A stretch of 64,000 nt of DNA from Candidatus Dormiibacterota bacterium (GTDB taxonomy: Bacteria > Chloroflexota > Dormibacteria > Aeolococcales > Aeolococcaceae). The notes below the pieces were generated by a model. The model was not told the DNA's origin. It ran no database searches and was given only the letters and a program-made list of their open reading frames with translations. Location: NCBI GenBank assembly GCA_019245575.1, contig JAFARE010000001.1, forward strand, positions 204,015 to 268,014, read 5' to 3'. Shown here piece by piece: positions 1 through 12,608 of this stretch. Numbering within the stretch: the stretch's first letter is position 1; each line of letters opens with the position of its first letter. The position numbers were made by a program, and so were the translations under genes.

Positions 1-1
1 C

Positions 2-1020
2 CCGGACCATCCCTGGGTGAAGCAGCATCCCGCCTGGTTCCGCCACCGCGTGGACGGCTCCGTGCGCTACGCCGAGAACCCGCCCAAGCGCTACCAGGAC
101 ATCTATCCCTTCGATTTCGACAGCGAGGACGCGGGCAACCTGTGGGCCGCGCTGCGCGACGTGATGCTGCACTGGGTCCGGCACGGAGTCCGCATCTTCC
201 GGGTGGACAACCCGCACACCAAGCCGTTCCGCTTCTGGAAGTGGCTCATCGCGGAGGTGCGCAGGCAGCATCCGGACGTGCTGTTCCTCGCGGAGGCGTT
301 CACACGGCCCGCCGTGATGCAGCACCTCGCCAAGATCGGCTTCTCCCAGTCGTACACGTACTTCACATGGCGCAACAGCAAGTGGGAGCTCAGCGAGTAC
401 CTGCACGAACTGTCACAAACCGAGCAGGTCGACTGGTTCCGGCCCAACTTCTGGGTGAACACACCGGACATCCTGCACGCGACGCTGCAGCGCGGCGGGC
501 CACCCGCGTTCCGGCTGCGCGCCGTGCTCGCCGCCATCACGTGCCCCTCATGGGGCATGTACAGCGGCTACGAGCTGTACGAGAACACGCCGCTGCGCGA
601 AGGCAGCGAGGAGTACCTCGACTCCGAGAAGTACCAGCTCAAGCCGCGCGACTGGAACCAGCCGCAATCGCTGGGGCCCTTCATCACGCGCCTCAACGAG
701 ATCCGCCGCGGACATCGCGGCGCCATCGCCCAGCTCGACACGCTCCGGCTGCACCATGTCGGCAACGAGGCGATGCTCTGCGTGAGCCGGTCGTCGGTCA
801 CGCGCGATGACGTGCTGCTGCTGGTGGCGAACCTCGACCCCTTCACCTCGCAGGAGGCGACCACATGGCTCGACCTGCAGGCGCTGGGCATCGCCGCGGA
901 CCGGCCCTTCGAGGCGCGCGACGAGCTGACCGGCGCCTCCTACCTCTGGCAGGGCCCGGCCAACTACGTGCGCCTCGATCCCAGCGTGCAACCGGCGCAC
1001 GTGCTCTCCCTGCACCAGCG

Positions 1021-1024
<4 letters not shown>
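2..1024 (+). CDS. glgE: Alpha-1,4-glucan:maltose-1-phosphate maltosyltransferase (GlgE), C-terminal part, truncated by window start
   Basis: Frame open from the window edge; GH13_3-like motifs ([47 protein letters not shown]); followed by treS/maltokinase/glgB. Confidence 0.93.
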
Positions 1025-2720
<1,696 letters not shown>

Positions 2721-2724
<4 letters not shown>

Positions 2725-4244
2725 ACGTGCGCGCGGCCGGCGTCGACGCGATCCTCGAGGACCTGCGTCTGGGCGATGCGCTCGCAGACGTGGGCGCGTA
2801 CATCAACCGGCAGCGCTGGTCCGGCGCGCAGGACACCACCGTGCGAGACGTGATCCTCGAGGACGCCGCGGTGCTGATGGAGCGCGACCCGACTCTGGTT
2901 TTCACCGTCACGCGCGTCACGTATGCCGACGGCCGCGTGCGCCGCTACGCGCTGCCGCTCGGGCTGCGCCCCGTGGGCGACGCGCTCGCCGAGCGAGCGC
3001 CGGCGTTCATGATCGCAACGCTCGCCGACGACGACGGTGGCCGGCTGCTGTACGACGCGCTCGGCGATCCGGCGTACCTGCACTGGCTGTGGCGCGCCAT
3101 TCGTGAGGAGCGGACCGTGACGACACAGCAGGCGTCGCTGCGTTGCGAGCGCACCGGTGTCCCCGGAGTGGAGGAGGTCGACACCCCGTGGGTGCGTGTG
3201 CTCACCGTGGAGCAGAGCAACACCTCGGTCGAGCTCGGTGACTCGATGTTCCTCAAGCACATGCGCCGCGTGGAACCGGGCCCGTCGCACGAGCTGGAGA
3301 TGGCGCGCGCGCTCAGTACAGCCGGGTTCCCGCACATCGCGCCGGTGCTTGCGGACGTCCTGTACGACGCCGGCGACTCCGCGCCCACGCCTCTGGCGCT
3401 GGTGCAGCCCTATCTGCGCAACAGCGCTGACGGATGGGCGCTCGCGCTCACCTCGCTGCGCGACCTCTACGCCGACGCCGATGAGGCGCTGGCCACGGGT
3501 CGGGGTGATCCGGCTGCGGTCGTGCAACAGCAGGGCGGCGCATTCGTCGGCGAGGCGGCGCGGCTGGGTCAGGTGATCGCCGAGATGCACCTTGCGCTGT
3601 CGCGCAGCGGCGATCCCGGCATGCGCACAGAACCGGTGACGGCCGTGCTGCTCAACGGCTGGGCGGACGCCATGATCGCCGACCTCGACGCGCTGCTCCG
3701 CTCCGATTCACCGCTGCTGGAACCGCTGCGCACCGCGCAGCAGGAGGTGCGCCGCAGCTTCGAAGTGCTGCGCGACGCGAAGCCGGGCGGATTGTGCACG
3801 CGCATCCACGGCGACCTGCACCTCGGACAGACGCTGCGCGTCGACTCCGGCTGGATCCTGCTCGACTTCGAGGGCGAGCCGGATCGCACGCCGGCGGAAC
3901 GGCGCGCGCTGTCGTCGCCGCTGCGCGATGTGGCGGGGATGCTGCGCTCCTTCGACTACGCGGCCGCGGTGGCGCTCACCGAGCGCGTGATGCCGGAGAG
4001 CGCGGACTGGGAGGGCCTCATGGCCTTCGGCGACGCCTGGGCGGCGGCCAACCGGCGCGCCTTCTGGTCCGCGTATCTCGAGACGGTCGGCGCCGCGCCG
4101 CTCCTGCCACAGCTCGACGCGGCGCTCGTGATGCGGCGTGCATTCGAGACCCAGAAGGCGGTGTACGAGGCCGGCTACGAGCTCGGCCACCGGCCATCGT
4201 GGGTGGGCATTCCCGTGCGCTTTCTCACCCGGCCGAGCGCGTGA
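2721..4244 (+). CDS. Maltokinase (Pep2/Mak-type)
   Basis: [11 protein letters not shown] and LLDFEGEP kinase motifs; position between treS and glgB; ATGA overlap with treS. Confidence 0.92.
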
Positions 4245-6439
4245 GCACGACCATGGACACCATCGACTGGACCGCCGACATCGCGCGCCTGTCCGATGGC
4301 AGCCACCACGACCCGCACCACGTGCTCGGGCCGCACCCCGTCGCGGGCTCGACCGTGGTGCGCGCGTTCCATCCCGACGCGACGGAGATCGCGGTCGCGC
4401 ATCCCGGCGGCGTGGTGCTGATGACCAAGGTGCACGCGGGCGGCCTCTTCGAGGCGCGCATCGCGGTGCCGCAGCTGGGCGGCTACCGGCTGCGTGTTCG
4501 CACCGAGTCCGCGTCGTGGGAGGCGGAGGACCCCTATCGCTTCCTGCCCACGCTGGGGGAGCTCGACCTCCACCTCATCGGCGAGGGTACGCACCACGAG
4601 CTGTGGCGCCGCCTGGGCGCGCGCGTCATCGAGCACCAGGGTGTGCGCGGCACGGCCTTCGCGGTGTGGGCGCCGAACGCGCGCGGCGTTCACCTCGTCA
4701 GCGACGCGAACTACTGGGACGCGCGAACATGGCCGATGCGCACGCTGGGCGCATCCGGTGTCTGGGAGCTCTTCGTTCCGTACGTGGGCGACGGCACGCG
4801 ATACAAGTTCCGGGTCACGCGCACCAACGGCAACCACGTGCTCAAGGCCGACCCGCTGGCGCGCGCGTCGGAGCGGCCACCGGCAACGGCGAGCATCGTC
4901 GACGACTCGCACTACGCGTGGGAGGACGCATCCTGGATGCGCAGCCGCGCCGCGGCGCAGCCGGTCAACGCGCCGATGGCGGTGTACGAGGTGCACCTCG
5001 GCTCATGGCAGCGCGCCGAGGACAACACCGTGCTCGGCTATCGCGAGCTGGCGCACCGGCTCGCCGACCACTGCCACAGCACGGGCTTCACGCACGTCGA
5101 GCTGCTGCCGGTGATGGAGCATCCCTACGGCGGCTCATGGGGATACCAGGTCACGGGCTACTACTCGCCCACCGCGCGCTACGGCACGCCCGACGACTTC
5201 CGGTACTTCGTCGACCACATGCATCAGCGCGGCATCGGCGTCATCCTCGACTGGGTGCCTGCGCACTTTCCCCGCGACGACTGGGCGCTGGCGCGCTTCG
5301 ACGGAACTCCGCTGTACGAGCATCCGGATCCGCGGCGCGGCGAGCACCCTGATTGGGGCACGTATGTCTTCAACTACGGGCGCAACGAGGTGCGCAACTT
5401 CCTGGTGGCTAATGCGCGCTACTGGGCCGAGGAATTCCACATCGACGGGCTCCGCGTCGACGCCGTCGCATCGATGCTCTACCTCGACTACTCGCGCCGC
5501 CCCGGCCAGTGGCTGCCCAACCGCCACGGCGGACGCGAGCACCTCGAGGCGATCATCCTGCTGCGCGAGGTCAACGAGCAGCTGCCCCGCGACTACCCCG
5601 GTGTGATCACGATCGCCGAGGAGTCAACGGCGTGGCCGGGTGTGTCACGGCCCATCGCCGGCGGCGGGCTGGGCTTCACCTTCAAATGGAACATGGGGTG
5701 GATGCACGACACGCTCGACTACTTCGCGCAGGACTCCGTGTACCGCCGCTACCACCACCAGAAGCTCACGTTCGGCCTCTGGTACGCGTGGTCGGAGAAC
5801 TTCATCCTGCCGCTCTCCCACGACGAAGTGGTGCACCTCAAGGGCTCGCTGCTGGGCAAGATGTCGGGCGACCGCTGGCGCAAGTTCGCCAACCTGCGCG
5901 CGCTGTTCGGCTGGATGTGGGCACACCCGGGCAAGAAGCTGCTCTTCATGGGTGGCGAGCTGGCCCATCCGGGCGAGTGGTCGCACCAGACGTCGCTGCC
6001 CTGGCACCTGCTGGAGTTGCCCGAGCACGGCGGAATGCTGCGGCTGATGACAGACCTCTGCGCGCGGTACCGGGACATCCCCGCGCTGTACGAGCTCGAC
6101 GACAGCTCCAACGGCTTCCACTGGATCGACGCGGGCAACGCCGACCAGAACGTGGTCGCGTTCGTGCGCTTCGACGCCCACGGTCACCCCGGGCTGGCCT
6201 GCGTGGCCAACCTCTCGCCCGTGGTGCACCACGAGTTCCGCATGGGACTTCCGCTGGCGGGGCGCTGGGACGAGGTCCTGAACACCGACGCCGACGCGTA
6301 CGGGGGCAGCGGGCAGGGGAACCTGGGCGGGGTGGAGACGGAGCCGGTCCGCTGGCAGGCCTATCCCGATTCCGTGCGGATGACCCTGCCGCCCCTGGCG
6401 GTGGTGTGGCTGGCGCCCGCGGCGGCCGCGTCAGCCTGA
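4241..6439 (+). CDS. glgB: 1,4-alpha-glucan branching enzyme
   Basis: CBM48 + GH13 motifs (YEVHLGSW, GLRVDAVASMLYLDYSR, EESTAWPGVSRP, LSHDEVVH); GTGA start overlaps maltokinase stop (ORF-track start further upstream is spurious). Confidence 0.96.
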   Translation: MSTTMDTIDWTADIARLSDGSHHDPHHVLGPHPVAGSTVVRAFHPDATEIAVAHPGGVVLMTKVHAGGLFEARIAVPQLGGYRLRVRTESASWEAEDPYRFLPTLGELDLHLIGEGTHHELWRRLGARVIEHQGVRGTAFAVWAPNARGVHLVSDANYWDARTWPMRTLGASGVWELFVPYVGDGTRYKFRVTRTNGNHVLKADPLARASERPPATASIVDDSHYAWEDASWMRSRAAAQPVNAPMAVYEVHLGSWQRAEDNTVLGYRELAHRLADHCHSTGFTHVELLPVMEHPYGGSWGYQVTGYYSPTARYGTPDDFRYFVDHMHQRGIGVILDWVPAHFPRDDWALARFDGTPLYEHPDPRRGEHPDWGTYVFNYGRNEVRNFLVANARYWAEEFHIDGLRVDAVASMLYLDYSRRPGQWLPNRHGGREHLEAIILLREVNEQLPRDYPGVITIAEESTAWPGVSRPIAGGGLGFTFKWNMGWMHDTLDYFAQDSVYRRYHHQKLTFGLWYAWSENFILPLSHDEVVHLKGSLLGKMSGDRWRKFANLRALFGWMWAHPGKKLLFMGGELAHPGEWSHQTSLPWHLLELPEHGGMLRLMTDLCARYRDIPALYELDDSSNGFHWIDAGNADQNVVAFVRFDAHGHPGLACVANLSPVVHHEFRMGLPLAGRWDEVLNTDADAYGGSGQGNLGGVETEPVRWQAYPDSVRMTLPPLAVVWLAPAAAASA

Positions 6440-6596
6440 CACCTTCGCTATTGCTTAACGAGACACCCGGGGGCAGAATGGAGCAACTGATCCACTGGTC
6501 GGGGGAAGCGAGCTAAACGACCGGTCGCACCGAACTGCGACTGGGCACGTCCACCGCCCCGCCGATAGGTTCCGCTACACGGAGAACGCACACGCC

Positions 6597-6974
6597 ATGG
6601 ACACCGAGCAGGCTCGTCAAAGGCTCCTCGCGGAACGCGACCGCCTGGAGGAGGTCCGCCAGGCGGCCGAGCGCCTGAGCGCCGGCGCCCGCGAGGCGGC
6701 GGAGCGCGAGCTCTCCTCGGCCGACCAGCACCCGGCCGAGCTGGCCACGGAGACGATCGAACGCGAGCTCGACCAGTCCGTCGTTCAGCACGCCCGCGTC
6801 GAGCTGGTGGAGATCGAGGCCGCGCTGGCCCGGGTCGACTCGGGCACCTACGGGCAGTGCGAGGTGTGTAGCCAGCCGATCAGCGAGGGCCGCCTGGAGG
6901 CGCTGCCCGCCGCGCGGTACTGCGTCGAGGACCAGGCGAAGGTCGCCAAAGCCGGCCGCAACGGCAGCCGCTAA
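6597..6974 (+). CDS. TraR/DksA-family zinc-finger-like protein
   Basis: N-terminal coiled coil plus YGQCEVCSQPISEGRLEALPAARYC; the fourth Cys position is Asp (CVED). Confidence 0.85.
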   Translation: MDTEQARQRLLAERDRLEEVRQAAERLSAGAREAAERELSSADQHPAELATETIERELDQSVVQHARVELVEIEAALARVDSGTYGQCEVCSQPISEGRLEALPAARYCVEDQAKVAKAGRNGSR

Positions 6975-7792
6975 GCCGCCGGCACCACCGGCGGAGGCCG
7001 GAGCGGCTCCCGCTCCACGTTGACCAGCGCGCCGAGCATCGTCACCTGGCCCAGGAAGAAGAAGTAGGTGATGAGCACCAGCACGAGCGAGAACACGGCC
7101 CCATAGCTCTGCAGGCCGTTGGTCGCGCGGATGTACGCGGGGAACAGCAGCGTGAACGCCTCGAGCAGCGTGCCCGCCAGCGCCGCCCCGGGCAGCACGC
7201 GCAGCAAGCGCTGGCGCCGGTGGGGCACGACGTAGTAGATGGCCGCGTAGATCAGGGTGCCGTCGAGGGCGCCGATCACCACCTGCAGCGCCAGCGCCAG
7301 GCCTCCGGGGAAGCCCGCGGGAAGGATGGAGATGCGCGAGCTCACGGACAGGAGGGTGGAGCTCACCAACAGCGGGATCAGCAGCACGGTGAACACGAAG
7401 ATCATGCCCACCGCCATCAGCCGCTTGCGGAAGAAGGGACGCGAGCGCACCCCGTAGAGGTGGCTGAGCGCGTCGTCCATCGCGCTGAACAGCGCTCCGC
7501 CGCTCCACAACAGCCCGAGAAAGCTGACCACGGCGAGCAGGCCGGTGCGGTCGCGCACCGCGGTGAGCGCGGCGCGAATGTCAGCCCTGTCGGCCGCCGA
7601 CTGGCCCAGGCTGATGATGCGCACCTCGACGGCGCCGGCGAAGCCGCGGTGCCGCAGCAGCAGGCTGAACAGCGTGACCAGCACGAGCACGATGGGGATG
7701 AACGCGAAGAGCGCGTTCCACGAGATCGACGTCGCCCAGCGGGCTGACTGCTCAGCGCGGTAGCGCCGCACCACGCGGGCCACGAGCCTCAT
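6971..7792 (-). CDS. YihY/virulence factor BrkB family membrane protein
   Basis: Multi-pass hydrophobic protein; SWNALFAFIPIVLVL, SGGALFSAMDDALSHLYG, IYYVVPHRR, YGAVFSLVLVLITYFFF. Confidence 0.85.
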   Translation of the reverse strand: MRLVARVVRRYRAEQSARWATSISWNALFAFIPIVLVLVTLFSLLLRHRGFAGAVEVRIISLGQSAADRADIRAALTAVRDRTGLLAVVSFLGLLWSGGALFSAMDDALSHLYGVRSRPFFRKRLMAVGMIFVFTVLLIPLLVSSTLLSVSSRISILPAGFPGGLALALQVVIGALDGTLIYAAIYYVVPHRRQRLLRVLPGAALAGTLLEAFTLLFPAYIRATNGLQSYGAVFSLVLVLITYFFFLGQVTMLGALVNVEREPLRPPPVVPAA

Positions 7793-7828
7793 GCGCAGAT
7801 GGTCGTCCCTGCGCGGCCCGCGCGGACG

Positions 7829-9358
7829 CTAATGGCGGAAGTGGCGCTCCCCGGCGTGCACTACGACCATGCCGAGCGCCTCGGCGGCAGCGACCACCTC
7901 CGCGTCCTTCTTGCTGCCGCCGGGATGGATGACGGCGCGCACGCCGGCACGCCCCAGGGTCTCCAGCCCGTCCGGCATGGGAAAGAAGGCATCGGAAGCG
8001 GCCACCGCGCCGGCGGCCTCCGGCCCCGCCCGGGCGACGGCGAGCTCGGCCGCCTCGACCCGCGACATCTGGCCCGCACCGACGCCGACCGCGCTGCCGC
8101 GGTTCACGATGACGACGGCGTTCGACTTGACGTGCCGGCACACCCGCCACGCGATCAGCAGGTCACGCCACTGCTCGCCGTCCGGTTCCTTCTGCGTCGC
8201 GACCGTCATCGATGCGCGGTCCGTCGACACACGGTCCGGCGTCTGCACGAGGATGCCGCCGTCGATGCTGCGCACGTCCGGCTGGTCGGAGCACGACGGC
8301 CGTTCCGCCACAAGCATGCGCATGCGCTGCTTTGCGCTCACGGTGTCCACGGCGGATTCCTCGATGCCGGGGGAGACCACGGCTTCCAGGAACGTGCGCG
8401 TCAGCTCTGCCGCGGTTGCAGCGTCGACGGGGCGGTTGAGACCGACGATGCCGCCGAATGCCGAGCGCGGGTCGCACGCGAACGCCCGTCGGTATGCGTC
8501 GAGCGCGGAGTCGCCGACGGCGAAGCCGCACGGATTGGTGTGCTTGATGACGCACGCGGCCGGCTCGTCGAACTCGCTCACCAGGCGGCGTGCCGCGTCA
8601 ACGTCGAGCCAGTTGGTGAACGACAGCGCGGTTCCCTGCAGCAGCTGCGCGTGGGCCACGCCACCGGGCGGACCTGCGACTGCGTAGAGCGCTCCCCGCT
8701 GGTGCGGGTTCTCGCCGTAGCGCAGCTCGTGCAGCAGCGCTCCGCCCACCGTCATCTCGCGCGGCATTCCCCCGGCGGCGGCGCGTGCCCGCATGTAGTC
8801 GGCGACATCCGTGTCATAGGCGGCGACGTGCGAGAAGGCATCTGCGGCGAGCTGCGCGCGCAGCCCGGCGCTGACCGCGCCCGTGCTGCGCAGCTCCGTG
8901 ACCACGTCTTCGTACTGCGTGGGCGACACCACCACGGCGACCGAGTCGCTGTTCTTGGCGGCGGCGCGGATCATCGTCGGGCCGCCGATGTCGATGTTCT
9001 CCACGACGGTGGCGTCGTCCGCGCCTGACGCGCGCGTGGCGGCGAACGGATAGAGCGACACGACCACGATGTCGAAGGGCACGAAGCCGTGCTCCTCGAG
9101 CTGGCGCATGTGCTCCGCTTCCGCGCGCCGCGCGAGGATCCCCGCGTGTACGGCGGGGTGCAGCGTCTTGACGCGGCCGTCGAGCATCTCGGGAAACCCG
9201 GTGAGCTCCGACACCGCACGCGCCTCGATGCCGGCATCGGACAGCGCGCGCCGCGTGCCGTCGGTGGCCACGAGCTCGACGCCGCACTCCTGCAGCGCGC
9301 GCGCGAAGTCGACAAGACCCGCTTTGTCGCTCACGCCGATGAGCGCGCGCAGCGTCAC
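7829..9358 (-). CDS. purH: Bifunctional phosphoribosylaminoimidazolecarboxamide formyltransferase / IMP cyclohydrolase
   Basis: [58 protein letters not shown]; in purine operon. Confidence 0.97.
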   Translation of the reverse strand: MTLRALIGVSDKAGLVDFARALQECGVELVATDGTRRALSDAGIEARAVSELTGFPEMLDGRVKTLHPAVHAGILARRAEAEHMRQLEEHGFVPFDIVVVSLYPFAATRASGADDATVVENIDIGGPTMIRAAAKNSDSVAVVVSPTQYEDVVTELRSTGAVSAGLRAQLAADAFSHVAAYDTDVADYMRARAAAGGMPREMTVGGALLHELRYGENPHQRGALYAVAGPPGGVAHAQLLQGTALSFTNWLDVDAARRLVSEFDEPAACVIKHTNPCGFAVGDSALDAYRRAFACDPRSAFGGIVGLNRPVDAATAAELTRTFLEAVVSPGIEESAVDTVSAKQRMRMLVAERPSCSDQPDVRSIDGGILVQTPDRVSTDRASMTVATQKEPDGEQWRDLLIAWRVCRHVKSNAVVIVNRGSAVGVGAGQMSRVEAAELAVARAGPEAAGAVAASDAFFPMPDGLETLGRAGVRAVIHPGGSKKDAEVVAAAEALGMVVVHAGERHFRH

Positions 9359-10110
9359 GGCTGCGGCGCGACGCGCGGAATCGCGTCAGGGGCTGTCGAG
9401 GCGGGTGACGCCGCAGGGGCGGAGCCCGACGCCGCGAGTTCCGGGGAGCGGCGGCGGGGGGGCCACCCTGAGGCGGCAGGACCCGCCTCGACATCTATGT
9501 GTATCCGCCTTCCGTCGCGCCGCAGCCGTCCGGAGCTCCAGAGCTCCACGGCGCGTGGCAGCAGGATCCACTCCTGTTCGTGGATTCGCGCGCGCAGTGA
9601 GTCTGCGTCGTCGTGCTCGTGCACCGGCACCGCGGCCTGCAGCACGATCGGGCCGCCGTCGGCCTCGCCGTGCTCGAGCAGCTGCACGGTGCAGCCGCTG
9701 ACCTTGGCGCCGTGCTCCAGCGCGTCCTCGACGGCGTGCATGCCCCCGCCGAATGCGGGCAGCAGCGACGGGTGGACGTTGAGGATCGCGTCGGGGAACG
9801 CATCGAGGAACTCGTCGCTCAGCAGGCGGTCGTAGCCCGCGCACACCACGAGCCGCACGCCGGCGGCGCGCATGCGGGCGACCATGGCGCGGTCGCGGGC
9901 CGCGGCGTCGTTGCTGTGCTCGCGCTGCGGCATCGCGTGTGCCTCCACTCCCCAGGCGCGGGCGATGTCGAGCGCGGGCGCGCCGGTCCGGTTGCACAGC
10001 ACCAGCACGACGGACGCGGGGAAGCCGTCGCGGCCGCAAGCGCGCAGCAGGGCTTCGAGGTTCGTTCCCGCGCCCGACGCGAGCACGCCGACGCGCACGC
10101 GCTCGCTCAC
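9355..10110 (-). CDS. purN: Phosphoribosylglycinamide formyltransferase, with Pro/Ala/Ser-rich C-terminal tail
   Basis: [53 protein letters not shown]. Confidence 0.95.
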   Translation of the reverse strand: MSERVRVGVLASGAGTNLEALLRACGRDGFPASVVLVLCNRTGAPALDIARAWGVEAHAMPQREHSNDAAARDRAMVARMRAAGVRLVVCAGYDRLLSDEFLDAFPDAILNVHPSLLPAFGGGMHAVEDALEHGAKVSGCTVQLLEHGEADGGPIVLQAAVPVHEHDDADSLRARIHEQEWILLPRAVELWSSGRLRRDGRRIHIDVEAGPAASGWPPRRRSPELAASGSAPAASPASTAPDAIPRVAPQP

Positions 10111-11132
10111 CGCAGCTGCACCGTCTCCGCGGCGGTCGCGGGCACGACGGTCCCGATGCGGCGCACGCTCATGCCGGCTGCCTCGCTGACGGCGTCAGCC
10201 TGGGCAGCGGGCACGATCACCACCATGCCGATGCCCATGTTGAACGTGCGCCACATCTCCTCCGGATGGATGCCACCGGCCTCCTGCAGCGCGGTGAAGA
10301 GCGCAGGCACGCGCCACGCGGCGCGGTCTATCTCGACCGCCAGACCCGATGGCAGCACGCGAGGGATGTTGTCGATCAGCCCTCCGCCCGTGATGTGTGC
10401 CAGCGCGTGCACGCTCATCCGGCCGCGCAGCTCCGTCACCGGCGCGAGGTACGAGACGTGTGGGGCGAGCAGCAGGTCGCCCAGCGGCGCGTCCGTTCCG
10501 GGCAGCACGTCGTTCCAGCTCAGCTCGCGCTCAGCCGCGATGTGGCGCACCAGCGAATAGCCGTTGGTGTGCAGGCCGCTGCTGGGGAGCCCCAGCACCG
10601 CGTCGCCCTCCCCAACCTCGTGACCGTCGATGATGGCGTCGCGCTCGACGGCGCCCACGATGAAGCCGGCGATGTCGTAGTCACCAAGCGCGTACACGCC
10701 CGGCATCTCCGCCGTCTCGCCGCCGACCAGCGCGCAGCCCGCATCCCGGCACGCGGACGCGATCCCGTCAACCAGCTCCGCGAGCAGCTCTGGCACCAGC
10801 CTTCCTGTGGCGAAGTAGTCGAGGAAGAAGAGCGGCTCGGCGCCGCAGCAGAGGATGTCGTTGATGCAGTGGTTGACCAGGTCGACGCCGATGCCTCGGT
10901 GGCGGTTGACCGCGATGGCGATCTTCACCTTGGTGCCGACGGAGTCCGTGCTCGAGGCCAGCACCGGGTCGCGGTACCGCGCGGGATCGAGCGCGAAGAG
11001 ACCGCTGAACGCGCCAACGCCGCCGAGCACCTGCGCGGTGTGCGTGCCCTGCACCGCTCGCCGGATCAGTGAGACTGCGCGATTGCCCTCATCGATGTCG
11101 ACTCCCGCGTCGGCGTACCGAAGGTCCCCCAT
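10107..11132 (-). CDS. purM: Phosphoribosylformylglycinamidine cyclo-ligase
   Basis: YADAGVDIDEGNRAV, DSVGTKVKIA, GVDLVNHCINDILCCGAEPLFFLDY, AHITGGGLIDNIPRVLP; ATG at 11132 overlaps purF stop. Confidence 0.97.
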   Translation of the reverse strand: MGDLRYADAGVDIDEGNRAVSLIRRAVQGTHTAQVLGGVGAFSGLFALDPARYRDPVLASSTDSVGTKVKIAIAVNRHRGIGVDLVNHCINDILCCGAEPLFFLDYFATGRLVPELLAELVDGIASACRDAGCALVGGETAEMPGVYALGDYDIAGFIVGAVERDAIIDGHEVGEGDAVLGLPSSGLHTNGYSLVRHIAAERELSWNDVLPGTDAPLGDLLLAPHVSYLAPVTELRGRMSVHALAHITGGGLIDNIPRVLPSGLAVEIDRAAWRVPALFTALQEAGGIHPEEMWRTFNMGIGMVVIVPAAQADAVSEAAGMSVRRIGTVVPATAAETVQLR

Positions 11133-12604
11133 CAACCGGCGGTGCCGACCGGTATCTCCAGGGCGAGCTTGTCGGCTTCCAGATGCTCCGGGACGGCCAC
11201 CGGGTACGTGCCCGTGAAGCAGGCGAAGCAGAATCCGTCGCCGTCGGGCTGGCCCATCGCGCGCCGCAGACCGCCGATGCTGAGGTAGCGCAGCGAGTCG
11301 GCGCCCAGCATCGCGCCGATCTCCGCCTCGCTGTGCTCCGCGGCGATGAGCTCGCGCCGCGACGCGATGTCGATGCCCATGAAGCACGGCCACGCGATCG
11401 GCGGCGATGCGATGCGCATGTGCACCTCGCGCGCCCCGGCGCGGCGCAGCTCGTCGATGATCCGGCGCGACGTGGTGCCGCGCACGATCGAGTCGTCGAC
11501 CAGCACGACGCGCTTTCCGGCCAGCACGTGGCGCATGGGATTGAACTTGAGGCGGATGCCCGACTCACGGAGCCGCTGCGTCGGCTGGATGAAGGTGCGC
11601 GTGATGTAGCGCGACTTGATCATCCCCTCCGCGAAGGCCACGCCCGACTCCTCCGCGAAACCGATCGCAGCCGGCGTGCCGCTGTCGGGCAGGGTGATCA
11701 CGATGTCGCCGTCGGCGGGCGATTCCCGCGCCAGCTCGCGCCCCATGGCGCGGCGCGCCTCGTACAGCGACTCGCCCATCATCACGCTGTCCGGCCGGGC
11801 GAAATAGATGAACTCGAAGGAGCACATCGCCCGTCGCGTCGCCGTGTGCGGAATCCTGGTGCTGCGCATGCCCTGCGCGTCGACGGTGACGATCTCACCC
11901 GGCTCGATCTCGCAGATGAAGCTGGCGCCGATGACGTCCAGCGCGCACGTCTCGCTGGCGATGACGTAGCCGCTGCCACCCGGCGCGTCCAGGTCGCCGA
12001 ACCTCCCCAGGCACAGCGGGCGGATCCCCAGCGGATCGCGCGCGGCGACCAGCGAGTCGCGCGTGAGGAACAGCAGGCAGTACGCACCCTCGGCGCGGGG
12101 CAGCGCCGCGCCGAGCACCTCGGCGAGCGAATCCCCCTGCGTGCGCGCCAGCAGCGAGCCGAGCACCTCCGTGTCGCTCGTGGTCTCGAAGCTCGCCCCG
12201 TCCCGCGCCAGCTCGCCGCGCAGGCGGTGCGCGTTGACCAGGTTGCCGTTGTGCGCAACCATCACCGGACCCAGCCGGGGATGCACGAACTGCATGGGCT
12301 GCGCGTTGGGCAGGCGGGGACTTCCCGTGGTGCTGTACCGCGTGTGCCCGATGGCGATGTGCCCGCGCAGGGCGTCGATGTCGTCCTGGTCGAAGACCTG
12401 CGAGACGAGGCCCATCTCCTTGCGCGTGCGGATCTGCGTGCCGTCGCTCACCGCGATGCCCGCGGACTCCTGGCCACGATGCTGCAGCGAGTACAGCCCG
12501 AAGTACGTCAGGTTGGCGACGTCCTCACCGGGATGGAAGACGCCGAAGACGCCGCACTCCTCGTGGAAGTGGTCGTCGAGGACCCGCTGCGCGGTGTTGC
12601 TCAC
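11132..12604 (-). CDS. purF: Amidophosphoribosyltransferase (Bacillus-like, predicted 4Fe-4S type)
   Basis: ECGVFGVF Ntn nucleophile, VLVDDSIVRGTT PRPP loop, Cys in SETCALD, PPIAWPCFMGID and GFCFACFTGTYP; likely GTG start at 12604. Confidence 0.96.
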   Translation of the reverse strand: MSNTAQRVLDDHFHEECGVFGVFHPGEDVANLTYFGLYSLQHRGQESAGIAVSDGTQIRTRKEMGLVSQVFDQDDIDALRGHIAIGHTRYSTTGSPRLPNAQPMQFVHPRLGPVMVAHNGNLVNAHRLRGELARDGASFETTSDTEVLGSLLARTQGDSLAEVLGAALPRAEGAYCLLFLTRDSLVAARDPLGIRPLCLGRFGDLDAPGGSGYVIASETCALDVIGASFICEIEPGEIVTVDAQGMRSTRIPHTATRRAMCSFEFIYFARPDSVMMGESLYEARRAMGRELARESPADGDIVITLPDSGTPAAIGFAEESGVAFAEGMIKSRYITRTFIQPTQRLRESGIRLKFNPMRHVLAGKRVVLVDDSIVRGTTSRRIIDELRRAGAREVHMRIASPPIAWPCFMGIDIASRRELIAAEHSEAEIGAMLGADSLRYLSIGGLRRAMGQPDGDGFCFACFTGTYPVAVPEHLEADKLALEIPVGTAG

Positions 12605-12608
12605 GCGC

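Noticed and set aside
865-1020. Upstream extension of the TreS ORF to 865
   Set aside because: Overlaps the glgE 3' coding region with Arg/Ala-rich shadow sequence; GTG at 1021 gives a normal TreS start.
6440-6596. Riboswitch/ncRNA between glgB and the DksA-like gene
   Set aside because: Only a short palindrome (cgaccggtcg) was visible; not enough to support a structured RNA.
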